Shown here: positions 43,326-54,395 of the stretch, piece by piece | Position numbering within the stretch: the first letter of the stretch is position 1 | How the letters are laid out: every line of letters begins with the position of its first letter | From: Saprospiraceae bacterium | Lineage (GTDB): Bacteria; Bacteroidota; Bacteroidia; Chitinophagales; Saprospiraceae | Direction of reading: 5' to 3' | Length of the DNA: 57,599 bases | NCBI GenBank assembly: GCA_015490715.1 | Contig: WFXH01000095.1 | Location: 2,501-60,099, forward strand | Notes under the pieces: generated by a model | What the model saw: the letters and a program-made list of their open reading frames with translations, nothing else | What the model was told of the DNA's origin: nothing | The model's database searches: none | Position numbers and translations under genes: made by a program

Positions 43326-44369
43326 TTAGAGCCACACCCGTACGCCTTCACTGCAGTTTTTACACATGGCAAAATGATGGCGCGAATCGATGAGCCGACG
43401 GCGAAAAGCCCGATACGATGCGCCACGCCAAATGTCTTTAAATGCACTCTGTGAAATGGTGCCAAGCACGTGTTCGGCATCTTTGTCAAAACAGCAAGGC
43501 ACTACGCGGCCATCCCACGTGACGACAGCCGAATGCCACATCCTCCAACAGTGACGGTGCCGGCGATAGCGGTACTTCACTTCATAGCTACCGTCCGGGC
43601 GGCGACGATATCGACTGTACCGCTCGTCCCTGGGAATGAGCGGATTGCCCCTGACGTAGTCGTATACCTGGGCTGTCTTGATGGCCAAATCGTCCGCACC
43701 CCACGACTTGTAAGCCCTCCGTATGGCCGGCAACTCATGCTCATTGGTGCCAAAGACGATAAACTGCACCACAATGCGCGGATTGGTCCTGCCGAGCCTC
43801 TTGCGCACGGCATGCATCGTGCGGATACCCTCTATGACCCTTTCCAAATCGCCCTGACGCCGATAGCGCGCATAGCTCTCCTGTGTCACTCCATCGACCG
43901 AGATGATGAGGCGATCCAATCCCGCTTCGATCACGGCCTTACAGCGCTCAGGGGTAAGAAAATGACCGTTGGTCGACGTGATGGTATACACACCATAGCG
44001 ATGCGCCGCGGCGATAAAACGCTCAAAATCCGGATGCAAAAACGGCTCCCCCTGAAAATACAGTATTAAATATATGAGCTTCCGATGCACCTGCTCGAGC
44101 AGCGCTTCAAACTCCTCCAGTCTCGCCTTCCCCGTCGGACGCGAAAAACTGCGCATCCCACTCGGACACTCCGGACAACGCAAATTACAAGCCGTTGTAG
44201 GTTCTACCGAAAGCGTCATCGGATGAGTCGGCTGCACCGGCCGCCTGCTCCACAAACTGATATAAAACTGTACGACTAACGCCACGGCATTGTAGAGCTT
44301 GGGCACACTCAACTTGCCTAAAAACCGCACCACATCGGCCCATCGATACCTCCAGTGATGAAAATTCAT
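43326..44369 (-). CDS. Radical SAM/SPASM-domain protein
   Basis: A 347-residue enzyme with the radical SAM cluster motif CNLRCPEC (C61, C65, C68) and downstream motifs YFQGEPFLHPDF and STNGHFLT. A C-terminal SPASM-like domain (VTWDGRVVPCCFDKD, then CKNCSEG) would hold an auxiliary Fe-S cluster. The family modifies peptides, cofactors or lipids; the target here is unknown. The N-terminus has a short hydrophobic stretch (LYNAVALVVQFYISLW). The ATG overlaps the upstream isomerase stop by 4 bases, implying joint expression and possibly a role in envelope sugar or lipid metabolism. Confidence 0.87.
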   Translation of the reverse strand: MNFHHWRYRWADVVRFLGKLSVPKLYNAVALVVQFYISLWSRRPVQPTHPMTLSVEPTTACNLRCPECPSGMRSFSRPTGKARLEEFEALLEQVHRKLIYLILYFQGEPFLHPDFERFIAAAHRYGVYTITSTNGHFLTPERCKAVIEAGLDRLIISVDGVTQESYARYRRQGDLERVIEGIRTMHAVRKRLGRTNPRIVVQFIVFGTNEHELPAIRRAYKSWGADDLAIKTAQVYDYVRGNPLIPRDERYSRYRRRPDGSYEVKYRYRRHRHCWRMWHSAVVTWDGRVVPCCFDKDAEHVLGTISQSAFKDIWRGASYRAFRRRLIDSRHHFAMCKNCSEGVRVWL

Positions 44370-45331
44370 GTCAGCCCTTCGCGTATTAAATCGTGAAAGT
44401 GCACCATGCCGATATAAGTCCCCTCCCGGAGCACGATGAGCTGCGAAATCTTGTACCTGCGCAAGGTTTGAAGAATCTCCACAGCAGGCGCATCATGCGC
44501 AATCGTCTTGGGTGGTGCCGTCATGATGTCCCGGGCACAGAGCTGATCCAAATCGCTGTGCCGCTCAAGCATACGTCGCAAATCCCCGTCCGTGATAATA
44601 CCTATCACCGCATTTCGCTCCAGTACGGCAGTTGCTCCGAGGCGCTTCGACGATATTTCATAAATCACCTCGCGAATAGAGGCCGACGGTCCCACTGAGG
44701 GCGCCTCGTGCTGAGCAGCAAAATCCTCCGCCTTGAGATGATAGTATTTGCCTAAGGTGCCGCCAGGATGAAAGCGCGCAAAATCAACGGCTGTAAACCC
44801 TCGTAACTGACTAAGTACGACCGCCAAGGCATCGCCCACCGCCATCTGCGCCGTCGTACTGGCCGTGGGCGCTAAATTGTTCGGTTCCGCCTCCCGCTCG
44901 ATGGGTATATAAATCACCGCTTGCGCCTTGCGCGCTAACGACGACCGACGATTGGACACCACCGCCACGTAGGGATTGCCCATCGCCGCAATGATCTGGT
45001 GTAATACCGTGATCTCCGGCGAAGTCCCGCTCTTGGAAAAAAACACCAACACATCCCCCCCAGTGATCACGCCTAAATCACCGTGCACAGCATCGGCCGC
45101 GTGCAAAAACACCGACGGCGTGCCCATAGAGTTTAAGGTGGCAGCAAACTTCTGCCCCACCAATGCACTCTTGCCCACCCCCGTCACAATCACTCGCCCC
45201 GCACAGCGATACAACAACTCCACAGCCTGCACAAAGCCCTCATCCAATGCACCTTCCAGCGCCCCAAGCGCCTCGCATTCCCGGCGTATGACCTCCCTCG
45301 CTTTGGTTAAAATCTCCGTCGTCGATATCAC
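44366..45331 (-). CDS. Arabinose-5-phosphate isomerase-like protein (KpsF/GutQ/KdsD)
   Basis: A 321-residue protein with an N-terminal SIS domain (GKSALVGQKFAATLNSMGT, HAADAVHGDLGVI, VLVFFSKSGTSPEI) and two C-terminal CBS units (SIREVIYEISSKRLGATAVL, VEILQTLRRYKISQLIVL). It should convert ribulose 5-phosphate to arabinose 5-phosphate for KDO in lipopolysaccharide. The start is a GTG at 45331, with a TAACTTTG box only 4 bases further up, so the message may be leaderless. It overlaps the downstream radical SAM gene. Confidence 0.9.
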   Translation of the reverse strand: MISTTEILTKAREVIRRECEALGALEGALDEGFVQAVELLYRCAGRVIVTGVGKSALVGQKFAATLNSMGTPSVFLHAADAVHGDLGVITGGDVLVFFSKSGTSPEITVLHQIIAAMGNPYVAVVSNRRSSLARKAQAVIYIPIEREAEPNNLAPTASTTAQMAVGDALAVVLSQLRGFTAVDFARFHPGGTLGKYYHLKAEDFAAQHEAPSVGPSASIREVIYEISSKRLGATAVLERNAVIGIITDGDLRRMLERHSDLDQLCARDIMTAPPKTIAHDAPAVEILQTLRRYKISQLIVLREGTYIGMVHFHDLIREGLT

Positions 45332-45335
45332 AGCC

Positions 45336-45343
45336 CAAAGTTA
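45336..45343 (-). promoter_or_regulatory. -7 box TAACTTTG, near-leaderless start
   Basis: Minus-strand match only 4 bases before the GTG of the arabinose-5-phosphate isomerase-like gene. Confidence 0.5.
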
Positions 45344-45582
45344 AACCTACTACCAACTACCCATTAAAAAAATCTCAACCACAATTTTATTTCAAATTTT
45401 TTTCATAATTTTGATTGCCAATCGGATCCCATGAACTAATCATCTGGCTTTAGTGTTTAGATGCACGCAACATTCGCATCAAGTGTTCGGCTTATGGACA
45501 TGGAGTTGAAATTTCACCCCGCATTACCCACCGCAATAAACACTATTTCATCAAAACTGTTAATACCTTCGCATGTACACTC

Positions 45583-45596
45583 GATGCATGTGCATC
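45583..45596. repeat. Dyad GATGCA-TG-TGCATC
   Basis: Perfect inverted repeat with 6-base arms in the recQ upstream region. Confidence 0.45.
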
Positions 45597-45695
45597 ACTC
45601 AGCCCATGTCCCAGACCAACACGGAAAATTTTTTAACTTCAACGTATAAAACAGTGCAGTGCATTTCATCGTCATCATAAAATGCCTTCTCAGAA

Positions 45696-47924
<2,229 letters not shown>

Positions 47925-47936
47925 CCATCCACCACA

Positions 47937-48383
47937 GTGAAAAAACGCACCATCTGGATCATCAACGGCCCCAATCTCAATCTACTACACCGACGACCCG
48001 CATCCCTGTACGGAGGTCAACCCTTTGAAGACTTCCTACAAGTTCTTCGCACAAAATTCTCCCAACTCCATCTGCCGTATTTCCAATCCAATAGCGAAGG
48101 TGCTCTCATCGATCAGCTCCACTCCGTGGGCTTCTCCGCCGACGGCATCGTATTCAACCCCGCCGCCTATACGCATACCTCCATCGCCTTAGCCGACGCC
48201 GTCGAACTCATCACCTCCCCCGTCGTAGAAGTCCACATCACCGACATCACCCAACGCCAACCACACCGCCATACCTCCTTCCTGCGACCACACTGCATCG
48301 ACTCCATCACCGGCCACGGACTCAAAGGCTATGAAATGGCCATCGAAAAGCTCTTACAATACCTCGAAGCACACAACCCTTAG
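47937..48383 (+). CDS. aroQ: 3-dehydroquinate dehydratase, type II
   Basis: A 148-residue shikimate-pathway enzyme. NGPNLNLLHRRPASLYGG carries the catalytic Tyr, and SNSEGALID, FNPAAYTHTSIALADA (catalytic Asn and His region) and EVHITDITQRQPHRHTSF are all typical. The start is a GTG (KKRTIWIINGPNLNLL follows). It lies 12 bases after recQ and is probably co-transcribed with it. Confidence 0.95.
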   Translation: MKKRTIWIINGPNLNLLHRRPASLYGGQPFEDFLQVLRTKFSQLHLPYFQSNSEGALIDQLHSVGFSADGIVFNPAAYTHTSIALADAVELITSPVVEVHITDITQRQPHRHTSFLRPHCIDSITGHGLKGYEMAIEKLLQYLEAHNP

Positions 48384-48480
48384 CGCCCAACAAAATGCCC
48401 AAATCTCGATAAAATAGACCCCTCTTTAAGAACATTGTAGCACCTTATGCCCTCACACAATCATCCAAAGCACTGATCCA

Positions 48481-49677
48481 TCACTCCAGTCCAACTTCTC
48501 GATATAAGGTGTAATCCTCCATCGGCGAGGGAAACGAATTCCGACGACGACTGTCCATCTGCACAATCCTCCAGTAGCGCTTCCTTCGGTTGGTCTGAAT
48601 AAAAGCCGTCAACATCAGACTGCCATCCACATCCTTGCGAAGCGAGGCAATCCGATACGACTCTAAAAACGTAATGGGCCTGTACGAACGCATCGACTCC
48701 GCAAAGCGCTTCATCACCCGCTCCGAAAGCGTATCGGCAAAAACCACATCTTCGTCCATAAGCCCGATAAACTTCCACATGCCCTTTACGGGTAAGGTCA
48801 AAGGATGCCCCTTTTTGGAAGCCGGTATTTCGCCGTGTAAATAAGGCGGATTTAACTCGCGAATGACCTCAAGGCGCACCCCACTCCGCTGCGCAATCTC
48901 CTCAAAAGTCAAATGCTCGTACACCACAATCGTCGCCGTATTCCAATACTCCTCCTCCAAAGGCATCGGCTCAATGCCATAGTACTGATGATGACTAAAC
49001 ACATAAGAGGCGGCGATAAACTTCGGTACATAGCTGCGCGTCTCCCTCGGCAAATACCGCCGAATGACCCAATAATCGCGCGAACCAGCCCTGCGAATAG
49101 CTCTCCGGACGCGCGCCGGCCCGCTGTTGTACGCCGCTAAAGCCAATGTCCAATCTCCAAACTCCTCATACAGCGACTTCAAATACCGCAAAGCTGCATC
49201 CGTCGATTGGTGCGGATCGCGACGCATATCTACCCGATGGCTAATGTGCAATCCCAACATGCGCGCCGTGCGCTTCATCAACTGCCACAATCCCACCGCA
49301 CCCGATTTCGACCGCGCCTCGGGATTGAGCGACGACTCAATGACCGCTACATACTTGAGCGCCTCGGGCATCTCATACTTCTTCAAATACATCTCAAATA
49401 TGGGGAAAAACCGCTCCTTGCGGGCCAGTATCTCTGCCGTCTCTCGCTCCACCTCTATATACTGCCGTATGCGGCGTTTGACCTCCGACGTCACCCGCAC
49501 CGATACCGGCCCACTCGACCATCGCAAGCGCTCCTCCAAATCATCACTTTCGTACCCCACTGCCACATACCCTTCATTCGCCCGATCTACAGGCTTGGCC
49601 ATCACCGAAAGTGTTCCCACTACACTCCACAGTGCGACGAAAGCACACAGTGCTCCCTTGATGCTCATCAGACTCAT
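48481..49677 (-). CDS. Lytic transglycosylase (MltD-like, SLT domain)
   Basis: A 398-residue murein hydrolase. A signal peptide (MSLMSIKGALCAFVALWSVV, cleavage near VMAKP) precedes the SLT domain, whose catalytic glutamate is E114 in VAVIESSLNPEARS, with SGAVGLWQLM, HQSTDAALRYL and WTLALAAYNSGPARVRRAI. A LysM-like segment follows (YEHLTFEEIAQRSGVRLEVIRELNP). It cuts peptidoglycan glycan strands in the envelope. The ATG at 49677 gives the best signal peptide; the same frame extends to 49809, but a TATGTTTG box at 49807-49814 argues against that start. Confidence 0.9.
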   Translation of the reverse strand: MSLMSIKGALCAFVALWSVVGTLSVMAKPVDRANEGYVAVGYESDDLEERLRWSSGPVSVRVTSEVKRRIRQYIEVERETAEILARKERFFPIFEMYLKKYEMPEALKYVAVIESSLNPEARSKSGAVGLWQLMKRTARMLGLHISHRVDMRRDPHQSTDAALRYLKSLYEEFGDWTLALAAYNSGPARVRRAIRRAGSRDYWVIRRYLPRETRSYVPKFIAASYVFSHHQYYGIEPMPLEEEYWNTATIVVYEHLTFEEIAQRSGVRLEVIRELNPPYLHGEIPASKKGHPLTLPVKGMWKFIGLMDEDVVFADTLSERVMKRFAESMRSYRPITFLESYRIASLRKDVDGSLMLTAFIQTNRRKRYWRIVQMDSRRRNSFPSPMEDYTLYREVGLE

Positions 49678-49806
49678 TCTTTTTTGCTTAGCTCCTTCTA
49701 CACGCCTTACGGCATCACTGACGGACAACCTCTCCATGGCATTACTCTTGCGGCATCGATTCATATTGCGTTTTTTTACTAACCGTATAGGCCGCAAAAT
49801 CAATGC

Positions 49807-49814
49807 CAAACATA
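49807..49814 (-). promoter_or_regulatory. -7 box TATGTTTG
   Basis: Minus-strand match; argues that the lytic transglycosylase starts downstream of 49800. Confidence 0.45.
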
Positions 49815-49948
49815 TACCCGCACTATAAAATATCTACCCACACCACAGTTGTCCGCCTTTTCAACGGACTATATAACACCAAAATCCGCTTTTTGATTCT
49901 GCATTTAAGACTTCCTTAACGCTTTTTACTCCCACTTTAACATCCATC

Positions 49949-49967
49949 TATTCGCATTTTGCGAATA
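49949..49967. repeat. Dyad TATTCGCA-TTT-TGCGAATA
   Basis: Perfect inverted repeat with 8-base arms and 3-base loop, 153 bases before ftcD. Possible operator or hairpin. Confidence 0.6.
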
Positions 49968-50014
49968 TCCCATCCCCCATATCCAGCACCCCCATACCGA
50001 CAATCTTAATCGGA

Positions 50015-50029
50015 ATATCGTACCGATAT
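50015..50029. repeat. Dyad ATATCG-TAC-CGATAT
   Basis: Perfect inverted repeat with 6-base arms and 3-base loop, between the first dyad and the ftcD -7 box. Confidence 0.5.
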
Positions 50030-50077
50030 CCAATGCTTTATTCGCACTAACCACTTACGGTTTTGAGGCAGAATACG

Positions 50078-50085
50078 TACTTTCG
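50078..50085 (+). promoter_or_regulatory. -7-like box TACTTTCG
   Basis: One mismatch to TAnnTTTG, 34 bases before the ftcD ATG, with TTTTG at 50061-50065. Confidence 0.45.
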
Positions 50086-50119
50086 CAATGCAAACGACAG
50101 CGGGTAAACATCTAAGCCG

Positions 50120-51805
50120 ATGCAAGAAAAAATTCTCGAATGCGTCCCCAATATCAGCGAAGGTAGGGACCAACAGATCATCGACGATATTGCCGCACAG
50201 GTAGAGACGGTAGAAGGCGTGCGCTTACTCGACGTCGACCCCGGGCATGCGACCAACCGCACCGTCATTACCTTCGTAGGTCCACCCGAAGCCGTCATCG
50301 AAGCGGCCTTTCGGCTGATCAAGCGCTCCAAAGAACTCATCGACATGCGACACCACAAGGGCGAGCACCCGCGCATGGGCGCCACCGACGTCTGCCCCCT
50401 CATCCCCGTAGCAGGTCTGACTCTCGAAGAAGCCGCCCAGTGGGCCCACACCCTCGCCAAACGCGTCGGAGAAGAATTGCAAGTGCCCGTCTATATGTAC
50501 GAAGCTGCCGCCACGCGCCCAGAGCGCAAAAACCTCGCCGACATCCGCGCCGGCGAATACGAAGCCCTGCCCGAAAAACTCACCAAACCAGAATGGAAAC
50601 CCGACTACGGACCCGCCCGATGGGTGCCTGAGTTCGGCGCCATCGCCATCGGCGCCAGAGACTTCCTCATCGCCTACAACGTCAACCTCAACACCACCTC
50701 CGTGCGTCGCGCCAATGCCGTGGCCTTCGACATCCGCGAAAAGGGACGTGTCCTGCGCAAAGGTCACCCCCTCACGGGTGAAATCGTGCGCGACGAAAAG
50801 GGAAACCCCGTCCGCATCCCCGGCAAACTCAAAGGCGTCAAAGCCATCGGCTGGTACATCGAAGAATACGGCATCGCACAGGTCACCATGAACATCACCG
50901 ACATCCATGCCACTCCACTCCACATGGCCTTCGAAGCCTGTAGAGAGTCCGCCCGCCAACGGGGCATGCGCGTCACCGGCTCCGAACTCGTGGGCCTCGT
51001 GCCCAAAAAAGCCCTCCTCGACGCCGGCAAGTACTATCTCCGCCAACAACAGCGCTCCACAGGCATACCCGAACGCGAAATCATACGCATCGCCGTCAAA
51101 AGCCTCGGGCTCGACGAACTCGCCCCCTTCGACATCGATAAAAAGATCATCGAATATCGGCTCCAAAATCCCGACCGTGATCCCTTAGTGCGACTATCGG
51201 TACGAGACTTCACCTACAAAACAGCGTCGGAAAGTCCCGCACCCGGCGGCGGTTCCGCATCCGCACTCGCCGGCGCCCTCGGCGCCGCGCTCGGCACCAT
51301 GGTCGCCAACCTCTCCGCCCACAAACGCGGATGGGACGAGCGATGGGAATACTTCTCCCAATGGGCAGAAAAGGGCCAACAGCTCGTCGACGCCCTCCTC
51401 CAGCTCGTCGACGAAGATACCCGTGCCTTCAACGCCATCATCGACGCCCTACGCCTGCCTAAGGGCACCGACCAAGAACGCCAGGCAAGAGATCAAGCCA
51501 TCCTCCGCGCCACCAAAGGCGCCGTAGAAACACCCCTGCACACCATGCAACGCGCCGCAGAAGCCCTGCCCCTCATCCGCGAAATGGTCAAAGAGGGCAA
51601 CCCCGCCTCCATCACCGACGCCGGCGTCGCCGCCGTCCTCCTCCGCGCAGCCGCCCTCGGAGCCTGGCTAAACGTGCGCATCAACCTCCGCGATATCCCC
51701 GACGAAGAATACAAAACCCAGATCAACCAACAAGGCCAAACCCTCCTCGACCAACTCCAACAGGCCGAAAGCGAAATCATCGATTTCATACTCCAAAAAA
51801 TCTGA
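50120..51805 (+). CDS. ftcD: Bifunctional glutamate formimidoyltransferase/formimidoyl-THF cyclodeaminase
   Basis: A 561-residue fusion. Residues 1 to about 330 are the formiminotransferase (ECVPNISEGRD, HHKGEHPRMGATDVCPLIPV, NTTSVRRANAVAFDIREKGR), which transfers the formimino group from formiminoglutamate to tetrahydrofolate. Residues about 360-561 are the cyclodeaminase (ASESPAPGGGSASALAGALG), which releases ammonia to give methenyl-THF. Together they complete histidine degradation and feed one-carbon units. No hutH, hutU or hutI is in the window. lysA begins 6 bases downstream. A TACTTTCG box and two dyads lie upstream. Confidence 0.95.
   Translation: MQEKILECVPNISEGRDQQIIDDIAAQVETVEGVRLLDVDPGHATNRTVITFVGPPEAVIEAAFRLIKRSKELIDMRHHKGEHPRMGATDVCPLIPVAGLTLEEAAQWAHTLAKRVGEELQVPVYMYEAAATRPERKNLADIRAGEYEALPEKLTKPEWKPDYGPARWVPEFGAIAIGARDFLIAYNVNLNTTSVRRANAVAFDIREKGRVLRKGHPLTGEIVRDEKGNPVRIPGKLKGVKAIGWYIEEYGIAQVTMNITDIHATPLHMAFEACRESARQRGMRVTGSELVGLVPKKALLDAGKYYLRQQQRSTGIPEREIIRIAVKSLGLDELAPFDIDKKIIEYRLQNPDRDPLVRLSVRDFTYKTASESPAPGGGSASALAGALGAALGTMVANLSAHKRGWDERWEYFSQWAEKGQQLVDALLQLVDEDTRAFNAIIDALRLPKGTDQERQARDQAILRATKGAVETPLHTMQRAAEALPLIREMVKEGNPASITDAGVAAVLLRAAALGAWLNVRINLRDIPDEEYKTQINQQGQTLLDQLQQAESEIIDFILQKI
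51783..51791 (-). repeat. Dispersed motif GTATRAAAT
   Basis: GTATGAAATCGAT, 14 bases from the ftcD stop, antisense, read as Asp-Phe-Ile. Confidence 0.75.
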
Positions 51806-51811
51806 CCAACT

Positions 51812-53047
51812 ATGCCCTTTACCTATCCCGACGACTCCACACGCACCACCCTCCTGCGTGCCGCCGAAAGCCACGGACTCCCGCTCTATGCCTACGACAT
51901 GGCAACCATCCGCAGTCAACATCAGCGCTTTGTGCGCGCATTCAACACGCCCAAACTGCGCATTCACTACGCCATGAAGGCCCTGAGCAATTTTACCATT
52001 CTCCAGCACATGCGCAAGCTCGGCCTGCGCATCGACGCCGTGTCCATCGGTGAAGTGCTCAAAGCCCGTGCTGCCGGCTTCCCACCCGATGAAATTCTCT
52101 TCACCCCAAGCGGTGTGTCGCCCGACGAATACGAACGCGCCATCCGCGAAAGAGTCCGTATCAACATCGACAACCTCGACGCACTCGAATACTTCGGCGT
52201 ACACCATCCCAACATCCCCGTAGGCATCCGCATCAACCCCCATGTCATGGGCGGAGGCCACAGCAAGATCTCCGTGGGACATATCGACTCAAAGTTCGGC
52301 ATCAGCATCCACCAATTGCCACTGGTACGCCGATTAGTGCAATCGCTCCATATGCGCATCGCAGGCATACACATGCACACGGGATCCGACATCCTCGACA
52401 CCCAGGTGTTCCTGCGCGCATCCGACATACTGTTTGACGTGGCTCGCCAATTCGAAGACCTCCAATACCTCGACTTCGGCAGCGGATTCAAAGTGGCCTA
52501 CCACCCCAACGACATCGAAACCGATATCGAAGAACTCGGCAGGCATTTTACCGATAAATTCGAAGCATTTTGCTCCTCCTACGGCAAAGAACTCGAATTG
52601 ATCTTCGAACCCGGCAAATTCCTCGTCAGTCAGGCAGGCTACTTCCTCGTGCGCGTCAACTGGATCAAACAGACGACCAGCACGCGCTTCGCCCTCATCG
52701 ATAGCGGCTTCAACCATTTCATCCGCCCCATGTTCTACGGCGCCCATCACGAAATCGTCAACCTCACCAACCCCGATGGCAAGCCAAGAGTATATACTGT
52801 AGCGGGATACATCTGCGAAACCGACACCTTTGCCGTCAACCGACTCCTCCCCGAAGTACGCCCAGGCGACATACTCTGCTTCCTCAACGCAGGAGCCTAC
52901 GGCTACGTCATGGCCTCACAGTACAATACACGACCACGACCCGCCGAAGTACTCATCGACCGCGATGAAATCAGCCTCATCAATCCGGCCGAATCCTGGG
53001 AAGAGCTCTGGCAACGCGAAATGCAGGCCCACGTAAATTCCTCCTGA
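51812..53047 (+). CDS. lysA: Diaminopimelate decarboxylase
   Basis: A 411-residue PLP enzyme making L-lysine from meso-diaminopimelate. The PLP lysine is K56 in HYAMKALSN; further motifs are GIHMHTGSDI, DFGSGFKV, EPGKFLVSQAGYFL, and ICETDTFAVNRLLPEV with the catalytic Cys of the neighbouring subunit, and GAYGYVMASQYN. It may instead act on a related D-centred amino acid, but the match to LysA is good. It lies 6 bases after ftcD. Confidence 0.93.
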   Translation: MPFTYPDDSTRTTLLRAAESHGLPLYAYDMATIRSQHQRFVRAFNTPKLRIHYAMKALSNFTILQHMRKLGLRIDAVSIGEVLKARAAGFPPDEILFTPSGVSPDEYERAIRERVRINIDNLDALEYFGVHHPNIPVGIRINPHVMGGGHSKISVGHIDSKFGISIHQLPLVRRLVQSLHMRIAGIHMHTGSDILDTQVFLRASDILFDVARQFEDLQYLDFGSGFKVAYHPNDIETDIEELGRHFTDKFEAFCSSYGKELELIFEPGKFLVSQAGYFLVRVNWIKQTTSTRFALIDSGFNHFIRPMFYGAHHEIVNLTNPDGKPRVYTVAGYICETDTFAVNRLLPEVRPGDILCFLNAGAYGYVMASQYNTRPRPAEVLIDRDEISLINPAESWEELWQREMQAHVNSS

Positions 53048-53098
53048 TATACTAAATTGCCCTTTTGCTCGTCCTATCTGTAAGTGGATACAGCTCCT

Positions 53099-54394
53099 AT
53101 GACACGGGTAGCAATCATCGGCAACGGAGTGGCAGGAGCAACGGCCGCCCTCCACATCGCCCGCCATCCCAATTACTCGGTTACCCTCATCTCCGACGAA
53201 ACCCCCTATTTCTTCGCTCGTACGGCACTGATGTACGTATACATGGGCCATATCCGCGCCTCCGACCTCAAGCCCTACCCCGATACCCTTTGGGATAAGT
53301 ACCACATCCAACGCATCCACGACCGGGTCACCGATATCGACTTCCAGCACAAGCATCTCCACCTCGCTGAGGGAAACACCATACCTTACGACATACTCAT
53401 CCTGGCGACGGGCTCCATTCCCCACCGCATCGACTGGCCCGGCATCCACCTCGACCGCGTGGGATACCTGTACCACCTGCAGGACCTCCATCGCCTCGAA
53501 CACTGGACGCCCCACATCCGCCATGCCGTCATCGTCGGCGGCGGCCTCATCGGTATCGAGCTGGCCGAAATGCTCCGATCCCGCCACAAACAGGTGACCT
53601 TCTTAGTACGCGAATCCCACTTCTGGAACATCGTCCTCTCCGATAGCGAAGCCCAACTCATCGACCAACACATCCGCGAGCACGGAGTGGACCTGCGGCT
53701 CAACACCGAGCTGGAAGAAATTGTCGATGACGGCAGTGGAAAAGTCGGCGCCGTGCGCACCTCCTCAGGAGACCTCATCCCCTGCCAATACGTCGGCATC
53801 ACCATCGGCGTCAAACCCAACGTCCAATGGCTCCGCGATAGCCACCTCCACATCGATACCGGCATCGTCGTCGACGAGTTCTTGCGCACCAACATCGAAG
53901 ATGTCTACGCCATCGGCGACTGCGCCCAACTCCAACACACAGCCCCCTACCGCCGCCCCATCGAACCCGTGTGGTACACCGCCCGCGAAATGGGACAATG
54001 CGTCGCCGCCACCATCACCGGTAACCCCACCCCCTACCGCCAAGGGCTCTGGTACAATTCCGCCAAATTCTTCGACATCGAATACCAAACCTACGGATAC
54101 GTGCCTCCCCACCCCGACCCCGAGACCGACGATTTCCTGTGGCAAGATCCCCCACACTACCGCAGCCTGCGCATCCATTACCGAAGAGACAACCACGCCA
54201 TCCTCGGAATCAACGCCCTCGGCCTGCGCCTCCGCCAAGAGCAGTGCCACCAATGGATCCAGCAAGCCACTCCCCTGCCCGAGGTGATTTCCCAACTCCC
54301 TCTCGCCGCTTTCGACCCCGAAGGCAATACCTCCTACCTCCGCGACATCCAACAATACTTTCAAGCACAATTTTATACCACAAACTCCCCTTAA
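53099..54394 (+). CDS. NAD(P)/FAD-dependent oxidoreductase
   Basis: A 431-residue flavoprotein of the pyridine nucleotide-disulfide (class I) type, like rubredoxin or nitrite reductases. It has an FAD-binding loop (AIIGNGVAGATAAL), ILATGSIP, an NAD(P) loop (AVIVGGGLIGIELAEM) and the second FAD motif VYAIGDCAQLQ. No redox-active CxxC is seen, so it should pass electrons to another carrier. A 120-residue C-terminal extension is present. It ends 1 base before the 4Fe-4S membrane protein, a likely electron partner. GTG at 53084 is an alternative start. Confidence 0.88.
   Translation: MTRVAIIGNGVAGATAALHIARHPNYSVTLISDETPYFFARTALMYVYMGHIRASDLKPYPDTLWDKYHIQRIHDRVTDIDFQHKHLHLAEGNTIPYDILILATGSIPHRIDWPGIHLDRVGYLYHLQDLHRLEHWTPHIRHAVIVGGGLIGIELAEMLRSRHKQVTFLVRESHFWNIVLSDSEAQLIDQHIREHGVDLRLNTELEEIVDDGSGKVGAVRTSSGDLIPCQYVGITIGVKPNVQWLRDSHLHIDTGIVVDEFLRTNIEDVYAIGDCAQLQHTAPYRRPIEPVWYTAREMGQCVAATITGNPTPYRQGLWYNSAKFFDIEYQTYGYVPPHPDPETDDFLWQDPPHYRSLRIHYRRDNHAILGINALGLRLRQEQCHQWIQQATPLPEVISQLPLAAFDPEGNTSYLRDIQQYFQAQFYTTNSP
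54370..54378 (-). repeat. Dispersed motif GTATRAAAT
   Basis: Extended form GTATAAAATTGTG, 16 bases from the FAD oxidoreductase stop; left arm of the inverted pair. Confidence 0.8.
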
Positions 54395-54395
54395 C

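Larger units (their letters stand above)
45332..45695. other. AT-rich intergenic region upstream of recQ
   Basis: A 364-base gap between the divergent kdsD-like and recQ genes, visibly richer in A and T than the flanks. It holds the -7 box of the isomerase gene, a GATGCA-TG-TGCATC dyad at 45583-45596 and a near-copy of the dispersed motif (GTATAAAACAGTGC) at about 45644. A 62-codon frame inside is not supported. No clear recQ promoter was identified. Confidence 0.6.
49678..50119. other. Intergenic region with two dyads between transglycosylase and ftcD
   Basis: A 442-base AT-rich gap between divergent genes. It contains a reverse -7 box (49807-49814), a perfect 8-base-arm dyad TATTCGCA-TTT-TGCGAATA (49949-49967), a second dyad ATATCG-TAC-CGATAT (50015-50029) and a forward box TACTTTCG (50078-50085). 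The dyads could be operators. No gene is supported here. Confidence 0.6.

Noticed and set aside
45461-45649. 62-codon His-rich frame in the recQ upstream gap
   Set aside because: No promoter, family resemblance or coding pattern; composition follows the AT-rich gap.
50225-51166. 313-codon frame antisense to ftcD
   Set aside because: Low-complexity product; the plus-strand gene is unambiguous.
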